Assembly: GCA_024635755.1 (NCBI GenBank) | Contig: JAGXIF010000033.1 | Span: 62,001-126,000, forward strand | Reading direction: 5' to 3' | DNA: 64,000 bases | Source of the DNA: Halothiobacillus sp. | GTDB lineage: Bacteria; Pseudomonadota; Gammaproteobacteria; Halothiobacillales; Halothiobacillaceae | Part shown: positions 20,034 through 29,729 of the stretch, one piece after another | Position numbering within the stretch: the stretch's first letter is position 1 | How the letters are laid out: the number at the start of each line of letters is the position of its first letter | Made by a program: the position numbers and the translations under genes | Notes under the pieces: model-generated | What the model was told of the DNA's origin: nothing | The model's input: the letters and a program-made list of their open reading frames with translations, nothing else | Database searches by the model: none

Positions 20034-21701
20034 ATGGCTCAGTACATCTTTACCATGAATGGCGTGGGCAAGGTCGTCCCGCCGAAAAAGCACATCCTCA
20101 AGGACATCAATCTCAACTTCTACCCGGGCGCGAAAATCGGCGTGCTGGGTTACAACGGCGCCGGCAAATCGACGCTGCTGCGCATCATGGCCGGTATCGA
20201 TCAGGACATCATCGGCGAGGCGCGCCCGCAACCGGGTATTAACATCGGTTACCTCAAGCAGGAGCCCGATCTCGACCCGGACAAGGACGTGCGTGGCAAC
20301 GTCATGGATGGTGTCGGCGAGATGGCCGATTTACTTGAGCGCTTCAACGAAGTTTCCAATCAGTTTGCCGACCCGGACGCCGATTTCGAGGCCCTGATGG
20401 AAGAGCAGGGCAAGCTGCAGGACCAGATCGAGGCCGGTGGCGGCTGGGACCTGGATCGCAAGCTGGAAGTGGCCGGCGATGCGCTGCGCCTGCCGCCCTG
20501 GGATGCCGACGTCACCCTGCTGTCCGGCGGCGAGCGTCGCCGGGTGGCATTGTGTCGCCTGCTGTTGTCCAACCCGGACATGCTGATCCTCGACGAGCCG
20601 ACCAACCACCTGGACGCCGAATCGGTTGCCTGGCTGGAGCGCTTCCTGCAGGAATTCTCCGGCACGGTGGTGGCGGTCACGCACGATCGCTACTTCCTTG
20701 ACAATGTCGCCGGTTGGATCCTGGAGCTCGACCGCGGTCAAGGCATCCCGTTTGAGGGCAACTACTCCCAGTGGCTCGAGGCGAAGGAGAAGCGCCTCAA
20801 GCAGGAGCAGAAGTCCGAGTCGGCACACCAGAAGGCCATGGCCCAGGAACTTGAATGGGTCAAGCAGAACCCCAAGGGCCGTCAGGCCAAGTCCAAGGCG
20901 CGCCTCAAGCGGTTCGAGGAGCTGCAGTCGGAGGAGTACCAGAAGCGCTCCGAGACGAACGAGATCTACATCCCGCCCGGTCCGCGCCTGGGAGACAAGG
21001 TCATCGAGGTGGAGAACCTCACCAAGAGATTCGGTGATCGCGAGCTGTACCAGGGGCTCTCGTTCTCGATTCCCAAGGGTGGCATCGTCGGCATCATCGG
21101 TCCCAACGGCGTGGGCAAGTCGACCCTGTTCCGCATGCTGATGGGTGAAGAGAACCCCGATGGTGGCAACATCGAGATCGGCGAGAGCGTCGAGATGGCC
21201 TACGTGGCACAGTCGCGCGATGACATGGAAGACAAGAAGACGGTCTGGGAGGAAATCTCCGACGGTTACGACAACATCACCGTGGGCAAATTCGAGATGC
21301 CCTCACGCGCCTATCTGGGCCGGTTCAATTTCAAGGGCCAGGACCAGCAGAAGTTCATGAAGGACCTGTCCGGTGGTGAGCGCAACCGGGTGCATCTGGC
21401 CAAGCTGTTGAAATCCGGCGGAAACGTCCTCCTGCTCGACGAGCCGACCAACGACCTGGACGTCGAGACCCTGCGTGCGCTGGAAACCGCGGTGCTGGAT
21501 TTCCCGGGCTCGGCACTGGTGATCTCGCACGATCGCTGGTTCCTCGACCGGATCGCCACGCATATCCTCGCGTTCGAGGACGATGGTTCGGTGACGTTCT
21601 TTGAGGGCAACTTCCAAGAATACGAGGTTGACCGCAAGAAGCGCCTCGGCGATGCGGCCGATCAGCCCAAGCGGGTCAAGTACACGCGCCTGGCTAGCTG
21701 A
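20034..21701 (+). CDS. ettA: Energy-dependent translational throttle protein EttA (ABC-F)
   Basis: Two ABC domains ([39 protein letters not shown]) with start [19 protein letters not shown] characteristic of EttA. Confidence 0.95.
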   Translation: MAQYIFTMNGVGKVVPPKKHILKDINLNFYPGAKIGVLGYNGAGKSTLLRIMAGIDQDIIGEARPQPGINIGYLKQEPDLDPDKDVRGNVMDGVGEMADLLERFNEVSNQFADPDADFEALMEEQGKLQDQIEAGGGWDLDRKLEVAGDALRLPPWDADVTLLSGGERRRVALCRLLLSNPDMLILDEPTNHLDAESVAWLERFLQEFSGTVVAVTHDRYFLDNVAGWILELDRGQGIPFEGNYSQWLEAKEKRLKQEQKSESAHQKAMAQELEWVKQNPKGRQAKSKARLKRFEELQSEEYQKRSETNEIYIPPGPRLGDKVIEVENLTKRFGDRELYQGLSFSIPKGGIVGIIGPNGVGKSTLFRMLMGEENPDGGNIEIGESVEMAYVAQSRDDMEDKKTVWEEISDGYDNITVGKFEMPSRAYLGRFNFKGQDQQKFMKDLSGGERNRVHLAKLLKSGGNVLLLDEPTNDLDVETLRALETAVLDFPGSALVISHDRWFLDRIATHILAFEDDGSVTFFEGNFQEYEVDRKKRLGDAADQPKRVKYTRLAS

Positions 21702-21708
21702 TGGACCC

Positions 21709-21732
21709 GGCCGCCTGTCATGCCAGGCGGCC
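21709..21732. repeat. Perfect 9-bp stem-loop between ettA and HDOD gene
   Basis: GGCCGCCTG-TCATGC-CAGGCGGCC, no T tract. Confidence 0.7.
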
Positions 21733-21759
21733 TGACGCGTATTTCAAGGAGACGGTAAC

Positions 21760-22569
21760 GTGGCCAATCCGGCACTCGAACAAGCGATCATCAACAAGAT
21801 CATGGACAAGGGCATATCCCTGCCCGTGCTTCCGGACGTGGCCTTGCGGGCCCGGCGCATCATTGATGATCCCAACAGCTCGGCGGGCGACCTGGTGGAC
21901 GTGATCTCGCACGATCCTTCCATCGCCGCCCGGTTGATCCAGGTGGCCAACAGCCCCCTGTATCGGGGCGCACAGCACATTGACAACCTCAACCAGATCG
22001 TCTCCAGGCTGGGGATGCGCACGGTGGGCCAGTTGATCGTGTCGTTGTCCACCAAGCAGATATTCACCGCGCGAACGCCGACGGTGAAAAAGGTCATGCA
22101 GGAGCACTGGGCGTTCGCTACCCAGGTCGCCGCACTCTCTAGCCACATCGCGCGTCGGCACACGCATCTGGACGCGGATCAGGCGCTTCTGGCGGGCTTG
22201 CTGCACAGCGTGGGCGGCATTCCGGTGATCGTGGTGGCAGAGGACATCCCCAAGTTGCTGGAGGCGCCGGCATTGCTCGACGAACTCGTGGTTAGCCTGC
22301 AGTCGCGGTTGGGCGGGAATATCGTCAAGGCTTGGGATTTCCCGGAGATGTTTGCCGAAGTGATCGACAATTGCGGGGACTTGGGCTACCAGCACGATGG
22401 CGAGCCGAACTACAGCGATGTGGTGATCGCGGCCATCGCCCAGGCGCGCGGTCTTTCACGCACGCTGGACGACCGCCCGATCATGGCGGGTGAAAAGCTG
22501 GGAGTGGATCTCGAATCGAGCCTGCTCGACGAGGAGCTTGACGAGGCCATCCGCGCGTTGGGTGGATGA
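21760..22569 (+). CDS. HDOD domain-containing protein
   Basis: LPVLPDVALRARRIIDDPNSSAGDLVDVISHDPSIAARLIQVANSPLYRG and AGLLHSVGGIPV. Confidence 0.9.
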   Translation: MANPALEQAIINKIMDKGISLPVLPDVALRARRIIDDPNSSAGDLVDVISHDPSIAARLIQVANSPLYRGAQHIDNLNQIVSRLGMRTVGQLIVSLSTKQIFTARTPTVKKVMQEHWAFATQVAALSSHIARRHTHLDADQALLAGLLHSVGGIPVIVVAEDIPKLLEAPALLDELVVSLQSRLGGNIVKAWDFPEMFAEVIDNCGDLGYQHDGEPNYSDVVIAAIAQARGLSRTLDDRPIMAGEKLGVDLESSLLDEELDEAIRALGG

Positions 22570-22595
22570 CCCGTCGAATTGGAACCAATATCGCC

Positions 22596-22627
22596 AACCC
22601 CGGTCTACATTAGGATCGGGGTTTTTT
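22596..22627 (+). terminator. Intrinsic terminator
   Basis: AACCCCGGTCTACATTAGGATCGGGGTTTTTT. Confidence 0.75.
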
Positions 22628-22645
22628 ATGTAAGGGTCCGCCCGT

Positions 22646-23446
22646 TTGAAGCAGGTATTTGCGATGCGTTTGCCGTTTGCCGTTTCACTGCTGGGCCTGA
22701 CGCTCGTGATCGCCGGTTGCACGACCCACCCGGTCACGGGGCGCAGCCAGTTGATGATCATGCCCGAGGGACAGGCCAATCAGATGGCCTATCAGGCCTA
22801 TTCCCAGATGGCCAGGGAGAAACCGACGTTGTCGGCGTCCGATCCGGCCAGTCAGCGGGTGCGGCGCATCACACAGCGCATCGTGCCGCAGGCGATTCGT
22901 GTCTATCCGCAGGCGGCGGGCTGGCAGTGGGAAAGTCTCGTTTTCCGTGATGACAGCATCAACGCCTTCGCGATGGCCGGCGGCAAGGTGGGCATCAACA
23001 CCGGCATGCTCAACAAGATTCGGCCCACCGATGACGAACTGGCGCAGGTGATCGCCCACGAGATCGCCCACGCACTGTCGGGGCACACGCGCGAAAAGAT
23101 GTCGATGGCGATGACCCAGCAGATGGGGCTGTCGGTAGCGGCTGCGCTGGGTGGGCTGGATAGACAGACGGCGGCGATGGCGCAACAGGTCGCGACCGTG
23201 GCCATCGACCTGCCGTTCGGTCGTCGAATGGAACTCGAGGCGGACAAGGTGGGGTTGTTGTTGGCCGCGAGGGCGGGTTACGACCCGCGAGCGTCCGTGA
23301 GCCTGTGGCGCAAGATGCAGGCACAGGGTGGCGGCGGTGGCCCGGAGTGGCTCAGCACCCACCCGGATAGCGGCAATCGTATCCAGGCGCTGGAACGCGC
23401 CATACCCGGCGTGATGCCCGAGTATCGTTGGGCCACCGGGCGCTAG
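22646..23446 (+). CDS. M48 family metallopeptidase, predicted lipoprotein
   Basis: Lipobox LVIAGCTT; zinc motif VIAHEIAHALSGHTREK; ELEADKVGLLLAARAGYDP; start could be 22664. Confidence 0.9.
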   Translation: MKQVFAMRLPFAVSLLGLTLVIAGCTTHPVTGRSQLMIMPEGQANQMAYQAYSQMAREKPTLSASDPASQRVRRITQRIVPQAIRVYPQAAGWQWESLVFRDDSINAFAMAGGKVGINTGMLNKIRPTDDELAQVIAHEIAHALSGHTREKMSMAMTQQMGLSVAAALGGLDRQTAAMAQQVATVAIDLPFGRRMELEADKVGLLLAARAGYDPRASVSLWRKMQAQGGGGGPEWLSTHPDSGNRIQALERAIPGVMPEYRWATGR

Positions 23447-24240
23447 CGCGCGCCGACCAGTGTCAATGGCGTGATGCCCGTCTCGTCGAGAGAAGTCGCA
23501 TGGGCGCCCCCGGCATCCAGTTCGAGATGCACCTCGCGGGGATGGAACGGTTTGATCCGTCGCACGCTCAGGGTTTGAGCGTGCCGATGCACGATCAGTT
23601 GCGCCCAGGCGGGGCTTGAAGGGGCGGTCGGGGTTCCTGCTGCCATCTCGGCGCCGAGCGGGTAGGGCGTGACCAGGCATCCGCCGCTCGTTTCAGCGGC
23701 CAGTTTGAGGCGTCGGCGCAAGGCAAAGCCCAGTGGGGGCAGCCAGGCGACGACCAGCGGGTAGACACCGGACTGGAGCACTTCCTCGGTCGCCCAACCC
23801 AGTTCACGCAGGTTGTTTGGGGCGATCAGCAGCAGCCTGTCTAGGGCCACTCCTTCGGCCTGCCAGCGCTCGGCACACAATCGTGCCGGCGGGTTGAGCA
23901 AGGCCACGCCCCGCTCGGCAGCCTGTTTGCGCAGCAGGGGGAGCAACACCTCCAGGGCACCGAAGCCCAGCGAGTCCTGAAACCAGCCTTGGTAGCGCTG
24001 TAGGGGATCGGTGCCGAGGTGGTCAATCGGTCGAGGCGCGGCTCGGGTCGCCGACCCGCTGTACAGCTCGACCAGTCCTTGCCGCGGCCAGCCGCCGCCG
24101 AGTATCTCGTCGAGCGCGCTCCAGCCGCTGGGGCAGGGCGGGTGTGTGCCGGCTGGTGGCGTCTGCTGTCGCCCCCGCCAGATGTCGTGGCGGGACAGCA
24201 GGGCTGCCACCTCGCTCGGCCTGTTTGCCAGTTCGCTCAT
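23443..24240 (-). CDS. imuA: ImuA-like translesion synthesis accessory protein (RecA/SulA-like)
   Basis: HDIWRGRQ...HPPCPSGWSALDEILGGGWPRQGLVELYS with typical ImuA N-terminus; lies downstream of lexA on the same strand. Confidence 0.8.
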   Translation of the reverse strand: MSELANRPSEVAALLSRHDIWRGRQQTPPAGTHPPCPSGWSALDEILGGGWPRQGLVELYSGSATRAAPRPIDHLGTDPLQRYQGWFQDSLGFGALEVLLPLLRKQAAERGVALLNPPARLCAERWQAEGVALDRLLLIAPNNLRELGWATEEVLQSGVYPLVVAWLPPLGFALRRRLKLAAETSGGCLVTPYPLGAEMAAGTPTAPSSPAWAQLIVHRHAQTLSVRRIKPFHPREVHLELDAGGAHATSLDETGITPLTLVGAR

Positions 24241-24280
24241 TGCCCACCCCGCATTTCCGGCCTGTTCCCACGCTGCTCGT

Positions 24281-24904
24281 TCAGTCGAACGTGCGCAGCA
24301 CGCCAACCACGCGCCCTTCGATCATCAATTCCTCGCGGCGCAGATCGACCTCGAGCGGCGAGAGCTCCTGGTTCTCCGGTATCAGCCAGACCTTCGCCCC
24401 CCGGCGTTTATAACGCTTGACCGTTACCTCGTCGGCCAGGCGGGCCACCACGATCTGCCCGTTGCGCACCTCCTCGGTGCGATGAACGGCAAGCAGGTCG
24501 CCGTCCATGATCCCGGCATCCTTCATGCTCATGCCCCGGACCCGCAGCAGATAATCCGCCCGGGGACTGAACAAGGTCGGATTGACCGGCACCTGAGTCT
24601 CGACGTGCTCCTCGGCAAAAATCGGGCTGCCCGCGGCAATCCGCCCGATCACGGCCAGTTCTTCCCGGTGCGCCTCGGCCGGCAGCCGAATGCCCCGCGA
24701 GCGACCGCCCACCAGTTCGATCGCCCCCTTCTTGGCCAGTGCCCGCAGATGACTCTCGGCGGCATTGGGGGAACGAAAGCCCAGCGCGGCGTTGATCTCC
24801 GCCCGGGTGGGCGGCATGCCCGTCTCGTAAATGGTGTCGCGGATGAACGTCAGGATCTCGGCCTGGCGCGGCGTCAGCGGATTGGTCGCGGGTTGCTCGG
24901 TCAT
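24281..24904 (-). CDS. lexA: LexA repressor
   Basis: 207 aa; [55 protein letters not shown]; catalytic [15 protein letters not shown]. Confidence 0.95.
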   Translation of the reverse strand: MTEQPATNPLTPRQAEILTFIRDTIYETGMPPTRAEINAALGFRSPNAAESHLRALAKKGAIELVGGRSRGIRLPAEAHREELAVIGRIAAGSPIFAEEHVETQVPVNPTLFSPRADYLLRVRGMSMKDAGIMDGDLLAVHRTEEVRNGQIVVARLADEVTVKRYKRRGAKVWLIPENQELSPLEVDLRREELMIEGRVVGVLRTFD

Positions 24905-24965
24905 GCCTGGATGCCTCGGGCCCCTGAGAGGTTTGCTGTGGGATGTTTGTGCGAAATTTATTGTA

Positions 24966-24981
24966 CTGTAAAAATACACAG
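24966..24981. promoter_or_regulatory. LexA SOS box
   Basis: CTGTAAAAATACACAG = CTGT-N8-ACAG, within TACTGTA...TACACAGTA; between divergent lexA and imuB. Confidence 0.88.
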
Positions 24982-25023
24982 TATCCATGTCGATGGATTT
25001 CGCGAGCCACGTCCCGGAGCGCC

Positions 25024-26604
25024 ATGAGTACCCAGCCCCCATCCACCGAGTCCGATCCTCTCGATAGCGGTGCGCGCCGCCGCGGTCAGCAGGGTTCATT
25101 CTGGTTGGCCCTGCGCTTTCCCGAGGCCTGGTTCGAATCCCGTTGCCCGGCAGATGAACTGGCTGACCGGCCACCGGCCGTGCTGCTGGCCTCTCGTTCC
25201 GGGACGGCGCGGATAACGGCGGTCAATGCCGCTGCAGTGGCGCTGGGCATCACGCCGGGGCAGACGCCACTGGCGGCCCGGTCTCGGCACCAGGAGCGGA
25301 TGAACGGGACTGGTGCGCTGCACTGCTTGACAGAGGATGCCGCCGGAGTGGATGCCTGGCTGGCGCAGCTGGGCGAATGGGCGCGGCAGTACACCTCGCG
25401 GGTCTGTCGGCCGGATAATCGGGCGATGCCTGGGCTGCTGCTGGAGCTGGGGCGCAGCGCCACGCTGTTCGGCGGTCTTGAAAAGCTGGTCGCACAGGTG
25501 TTGCGCGATTTGCGGAGACAGCACCTGGTGGTCTGTCCCGCCGGCGCCCCGCATCCACGCGTGGCTTGGGCGTTGGCGAGAGATGCCCCCTCGGCAGGTG
25601 ATCCCGAACCGGCCACCTGTCCGATGCTGGATCGCCGGCGGCAGATCGCGGCGGTCTGCCGTCTGCCGCTGTCACTCATGGACTGGCCAGCGAAGTGGAT
25701 TGCCGGTTTTCGTGAGATGGGCCTGTCGCTGCTGGGCGAAGTCCAGCGCCTGCCGCGCGATGGCCTAGCGATGCGCTACGAGTCCGCGTTGCTCGAGGAT
25801 CTGGGACGCCTGTTCGCCGAGCGGGACTGGCCATTGCCTACCCTGGAGTCGCCCACCCATTTCTCCGCGCAGGTGAGCCTGTGGGATCCGGCCGACCAGG
25901 TGGGTCGATTGCTCTTACTCGCCCGCGGTCCCTTGGTGCAGTTGGCCGATTTTCTCCGGCATCGGCAGCTGTTGCTTTCGACTTTCGAGGTGCGGCTCTG
26001 TCACGAGGAGGGTGCCGATGCCCGTCTCGAGGTCCGCACGGCGGAGGTCGGGCGGGATGCGCGCGCCTGGCAGGAGCAGTTGCTTCTGCGGTTGCAGGCC
26101 TGTCGGGAGCTGTCGCCGGTCCATCGCATCCAGGTGTCGGCGGATGCCTTCGTGTCACTGGCCTCGGCCTCGAATGGCCAGGCGCGCCTGTTCGAGATGG
26201 AGGACGATCGGTGGCGACATGCGCAGGCGTTGTGGCACCGGCTCCGGGCGCGTCTGGGTGAGCGGGCCGTGGGGCGTGTGCGTGTCGAGGCCGAGCTGAC
26301 ACCGTCACGACAGAGCAGTTGGGTCCCGCTGGACGCTCCGATTTCCGGGCAGGCCAGCCCACCTATGGACACGGCCCGCCCCGCGCGGCCGTTCTGGTGG
26401 CTGGCCGAGCCTCGGCCCCTGGAGTCTGGGGTCGCGGACTGGGGAGAGATCGAGCGCGTCCAGACGGCCTGGTGGCAGCTGGCCGAGGAGTCGGCCGATT
26501 ATCGCCCGGCCACGCTGGAGTCGGGGCGGTCGGTCTGGGTCCGGCGGCCACTGGAGCCATCGTCCGGTAAGGGTGCCTGGCGAGTGATGGGCCTAGGTGG
26601 ATAG
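25024..26604 (+). CDS. imuB: ImuB, catalytically degenerate Y-family polymerase-like protein
   Basis: 526 aa from [42 protein letters not shown] and [18 protein letters not shown]; lacks Y-polymerase acidic DE motif; start ATG 25024. Confidence 0.85.
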   Translation: MSTQPPSTESDPLDSGARRRGQQGSFWLALRFPEAWFESRCPADELADRPPAVLLASRSGTARITAVNAAAVALGITPGQTPLAARSRHQERMNGTGALHCLTEDAAGVDAWLAQLGEWARQYTSRVCRPDNRAMPGLLLELGRSATLFGGLEKLVAQVLRDLRRQHLVVCPAGAPHPRVAWALARDAPSAGDPEPATCPMLDRRRQIAAVCRLPLSLMDWPAKWIAGFREMGLSLLGEVQRLPRDGLAMRYESALLEDLGRLFAERDWPLPTLESPTHFSAQVSLWDPADQVGRLLLLARGPLVQLADFLRHRQLLLSTFEVRLCHEEGADARLEVRTAEVGRDARAWQEQLLLRLQACRELSPVHRIQVSADAFVSLASASNGQARLFEMEDDRWRHAQALWHRLRARLGERAVGRVRVEAELTPSRQSSWVPLDAPISGQASPPMDTARPARPFWWLAEPRPLESGVADWGEIERVQTAWWQLAEESADYRPATLESGRSVWVRRPLEPSSGKGAWRVMGLGG

Positions 26605-26649
26605 AGCCAGGGGGGATAGAACCGGCGGTGGAGCCGGGCAAGTCTTTAA

Positions 26650-27909
26650 TCAGCCATGATTGGGTTGCCAACCCCGCCAGCACCACCACAGGCTGCCGGC
26701 CACCAGCAGGCCACTGCCACCGAACAGCAGGAAGAAGGTGGGCAGGTCGATATCGAGCACGGCGAACAGCAGGATGCCCAACACGCTGCTTGCCACCATG
26801 GCCAGCGCGTTCTGCACGTTGAGCGCGGCGATGACCCGGGCACGCTGCGAGGGCAGTGCCGTTCTTTGCAGGTAGCTGTAGAGCGGCACCACCAGCATCC
26901 CCGCCAACATCCCGGTCAACCAGACGTCGATGCCGATGCGCCACAGGGTGGGGTTGGCCGTCGAGGCGACCAGGTACCAGTCGATGGCCACCAACGCGAC
27001 GCCGAGGGCCGTAAAGGGTGCTAGGGCGAGCCGGGGGCGGCTGCCCCCGAGATAGCCGACTAGCAGGCCGCCCACGCCGGTGCTGATGGCGAATAACGCC
27101 AGCAGGCCGGTGGCCCCGTCGGCCGGCAGATCAAGAACTTCTCGAGAAAAACGCGGAAACTGGGTGAGATAACCCGCCCCCACGAACCAGAACCAGCTGA
27201 TAAGCCACATGGCCTGTCGGAGGTGAGGTGGCTGGTCTTGCAACAGATGCCACGTTGCCAGCCAGCTCTGGATCGGACCGGCATGGTCGGGGATCCCGTC
27301 CGGTGGCGGTGCAGGCGGGATCGCCCGGGCGGCCAACACCCCTGCCAGCGCGACGGTGAGCACCAGCCCGCTGGCCCAGAGTGTCGCTGCCTCACCGGTT
27401 GCCGTGAGCAGCCCGCCGGTCAATGTTCCCAGCAGGATGGCGGAGAAGGTGCTGGCCGTGACCCAGCCGTTCGCCTGCATGAGTCGATCGGCGGGCAGGT
27501 GGCGCGGCACGATCGCGTACTTGAGCGGCCCGAACCATGCAGACTGGGCGCCCATCAGAAACACCAGGGTCATTAACAGCCAGACGCTTTGCAGCCAGAA
27601 GGCGACCGCAGCCACTGCCATGAGCAAGAGTTCGGTCCATTTCAGCGCCCGGGCCAGCCGGGCCTGATCCAGCCGATCGGCCCAGTGTCCGGCCATGGGG
27701 GAGAAGATCAGCCCCGGCAGGATGAACAGGCCGGCCGCCAGGTTCATCAAGACATCCACGTCCCCGGCATCCGCCGAACCCATCTGATAGGTCAGCAGAA
27801 ACATCACTGAAAAGCGGAATGCATTGTCGTTGTAAGCACCCAGGGCCTGCGTCAGGAAGTACGGAAGAAAACGACGCGACAACAGGTGGGCCGGTGCGGG
27901 GTTGGGCAT
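26650..27909 (-). CDS. MFS transporter, LplT (lysophospholipid transporter)-like
   Basis: LPYFLTQALGAYNDNAFRFSVMFLLTYQ, GAQSAWFGPLKYAIVPRHLPADRLMQANGWV typical of LplT/Aas N-terminal domain. Confidence 0.82.
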   Translation of the reverse strand: MPNPAPAHLLSRRFLPYFLTQALGAYNDNAFRFSVMFLLTYQMGSADAGDVDVLMNLAAGLFILPGLIFSPMAGHWADRLDQARLARALKWTELLLMAVAAVAFWLQSVWLLMTLVFLMGAQSAWFGPLKYAIVPRHLPADRLMQANGWVTASTFSAILLGTLTGGLLTATGEAATLWASGLVLTVALAGVLAARAIPPAPPPDGIPDHAGPIQSWLATWHLLQDQPPHLRQAMWLISWFWFVGAGYLTQFPRFSREVLDLPADGATGLLALFAISTGVGGLLVGYLGGSRPRLALAPFTALGVALVAIDWYLVASTANPTLWRIGIDVWLTGMLAGMLVVPLYSYLQRTALPSQRARVIAALNVQNALAMVASSVLGILLFAVLDIDLPTFFLLFGGSGLLVAGSLWWCWRGWQPNHG

Positions 27910-28075
27910 GATCGGGGATGGCTCCTGGAAGGCGACGATCGACATTGGAACATGGCGCCGGAGGCGGCCCAAGCCGATGGGCGCCTAATCGCTCAGGCCT
28001 TGCCTATCCATTCGGGGGCGTCTGGGGTCATGCTACGGTTGCCTTCCCAGGGACCAACGGAAAAGAGGACAGGCG

Positions 28076-28834
28076 ATGGAGGACACGATCGAAACCCGAC
28101 GGCTATTGGCATTCTGTGACGAGCTTCTCACCCCGGAAATCTATCGTGATTATGCCCCCAACGGCCTGCAGGTCGAGGGGAGGGCATCCGTCAGCCGGCT
28201 GGTCACCGGCGTAACGGCCTGTCAGGCGCTGCTTGATGCGGCCGTGGAGGAGGGGGCGGATGCCATCCTGGTCCATCACGGCTATTTCTGGAAGAACGAG
28301 CCGCCGGTGCTCACCGGCATGAAGCGCCGTCGCATGGCCACACTGCTGGCCAACGATATCAACCTGATCGCTTATCACCTGCCACTCGATGGCCATGATG
28401 AGATCGGCAACAACGTCTGGCTCGCCGGAGAACTGGGCGTGAATGTCACGGACCGTTTTGGCCATCAGTCACTGGCTGTCGCCGGCCGGCTCGAATCGCC
28501 CCTGGATGGCCATCAACTGGCGGCTCGGATCGAGCAGCGTCTGGATCGTCCGCCGCTGGTCGTCGGCCCCGTGGATCGCCCGATTCGACGTATCGGCATC
28601 TGCACGGGCGGCGCGCAGGACATGCTGTCCGATGCCATCGACCTGGGCCTGGATGCCTTCGTGTCCGGGGAGATTTCCGAGCGCACCACCCACATGGCAC
28701 GTGAAGCGGGGGTGACCTACTTCGCCGCCGGTCACCATGCCACAGAGACCGGCGGGGTGCGTTTGCTGGGTGAGCGCCTCGCCGAGGCGTTCGGCATCGA
28801 GCACCGATTTGTCGACATCGACAATCCGGCCTGA
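28076..28834 (+). CDS. Nif3-like dinuclear metal centre hexameric protein (YbgI)
   Basis: YAPNGLQVEGRASVSRLVTGVTACQALLDAAVEEGADAILVHHGYFWKNE; AGHHATETGGVRLLGE. Confidence 0.93.
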   Translation: MEDTIETRRLLAFCDELLTPEIYRDYAPNGLQVEGRASVSRLVTGVTACQALLDAAVEEGADAILVHHGYFWKNEPPVLTGMKRRRMATLLANDINLIAYHLPLDGHDEIGNNVWLAGELGVNVTDRFGHQSLAVAGRLESPLDGHQLAARIEQRLDRPPLVVGPVDRPIRRIGICTGGAQDMLSDAIDLGLDAFVSGEISERTTHMAREAGVTYFAAGHHATETGGVRLLGERLAEAFGIEHRFVDIDNPA

Positions 28835-28908
28835 TCGCCTCGGTCGCCCACTGCGGCGTATCCGGCCAGGCTCATAAAGGCTCGAGAAAAGGTATTAGCC
28901 GCTCTTGT

Positions 28909-28936
28909 TTGACCGGCGAGACCAGATGCTTAAACT
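28909..28936 (+). promoter_or_regulatory. Candidate promoter upstream of petABC
   Basis: TTGACC-N16-TAAACT; about 190 nt upstream of petA. Confidence 0.4.
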
Positions 28937-29123
28937 ACCCCGGCCGCAGAATGGCTGATGCTGTGCATCGGCCATGCCCGCAGGGAATCCGGGCCGACCA
29001 GGTCGGTTTTCCGCATTGTCGAGCGCAGGGAGCCCGTGATGCTTGCCAGCAATACGAACGGCCGGAAGGGAAGGCCTCCGCCGAAATCGATTGACGGACA
29101 ATTTTGAGGAGTACGACGTAACA

Positions 29124-29729
29124 ATGGCTGATTCTCCCTCCAACCCGGCAAGGCGCCGGTTCCTGACCGGCGCCGCGACGGCGGTTGGCGCAGTGGGCGT
29201 TGGCTTTGCCGCCGTGCCGTTCCTGAGTTCCTTCCAGCCGAGCGCCAAGGCCGAGGCAGCCGGGGCTCCGGTGGACGTGAACATCGGCAAGCTTTCTCCC
29301 GGTCAGATGACCACCGTGTCCTGGCGTGGCAAGCCCGTCTATCTGGTCAACCGCACCGAGCGCATGCTGGAATCCCTGCCAGAGCTCAACGACCAGCTGC
29401 GGGATCCGGATTCCGAGATAGTGACCCAGCAGCCTCCATTCGCCTCGAATATCTATCGCGCCCGCGAGGAGAATGAGCGTTACCTCGTAGTCGTCGGCAT
29501 CTGCACCCACCTGGGTTGTGCGCCGACCTACCGCCCGGAAGTGGCGCCCGAAGATCTCGGTGAAGATTGGAAGGGTGGCTTCTTCTGCCCCTGCCATGGC
29601 TCGAAGTTCGATCTCTCCGGGCGGGTCTACAAAGGCGTGCCCGCACCGACCAACCTGGAAGTGCCGGAGTACGTCTATCTCAGCGAAGACATCATCCGCG
29701 TCGGCGGCACCGAGGAGGATCCAGCATGA
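29124..29729 (+). CDS. petA: Ubiquinol-cytochrome c reductase iron-sulfur (Rieske) subunit
   Basis: RRRFLTGAATAVGAVGVG Tat-like signal; CTHLGCAP and CPCHGSKFD. Confidence 0.96.
   Translation: MADSPSNPARRRFLTGAATAVGAVGVGFAAVPFLSSFQPSAKAEAAGAPVDVNIGKLSPGQMTTVSWRGKPVYLVNRTERMLESLPELNDQLRDPDSEIVTQQPPFASNIYRAREENERYLVVVGICTHLGCAPTYRPEVAPEDLGEDWKGGFFCPCHGSKFDLSGRVYKGVPAPTNLEVPEYVYLSEDIIRVGGTEEDPA

Noticed and set aside
22685-23680. 331-aa minus-strand ORF
   Set aside because: Antisense shadow of the M48 peptidase gene, also overlapping imuA in a different frame.
24905-25174. N-terminal extension of the LexA ORF
   Set aside because: It would cross the SOS box and antisense imuB coding sequence. 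Canonical LexA begins at [18 protein letters not shown] (24904).
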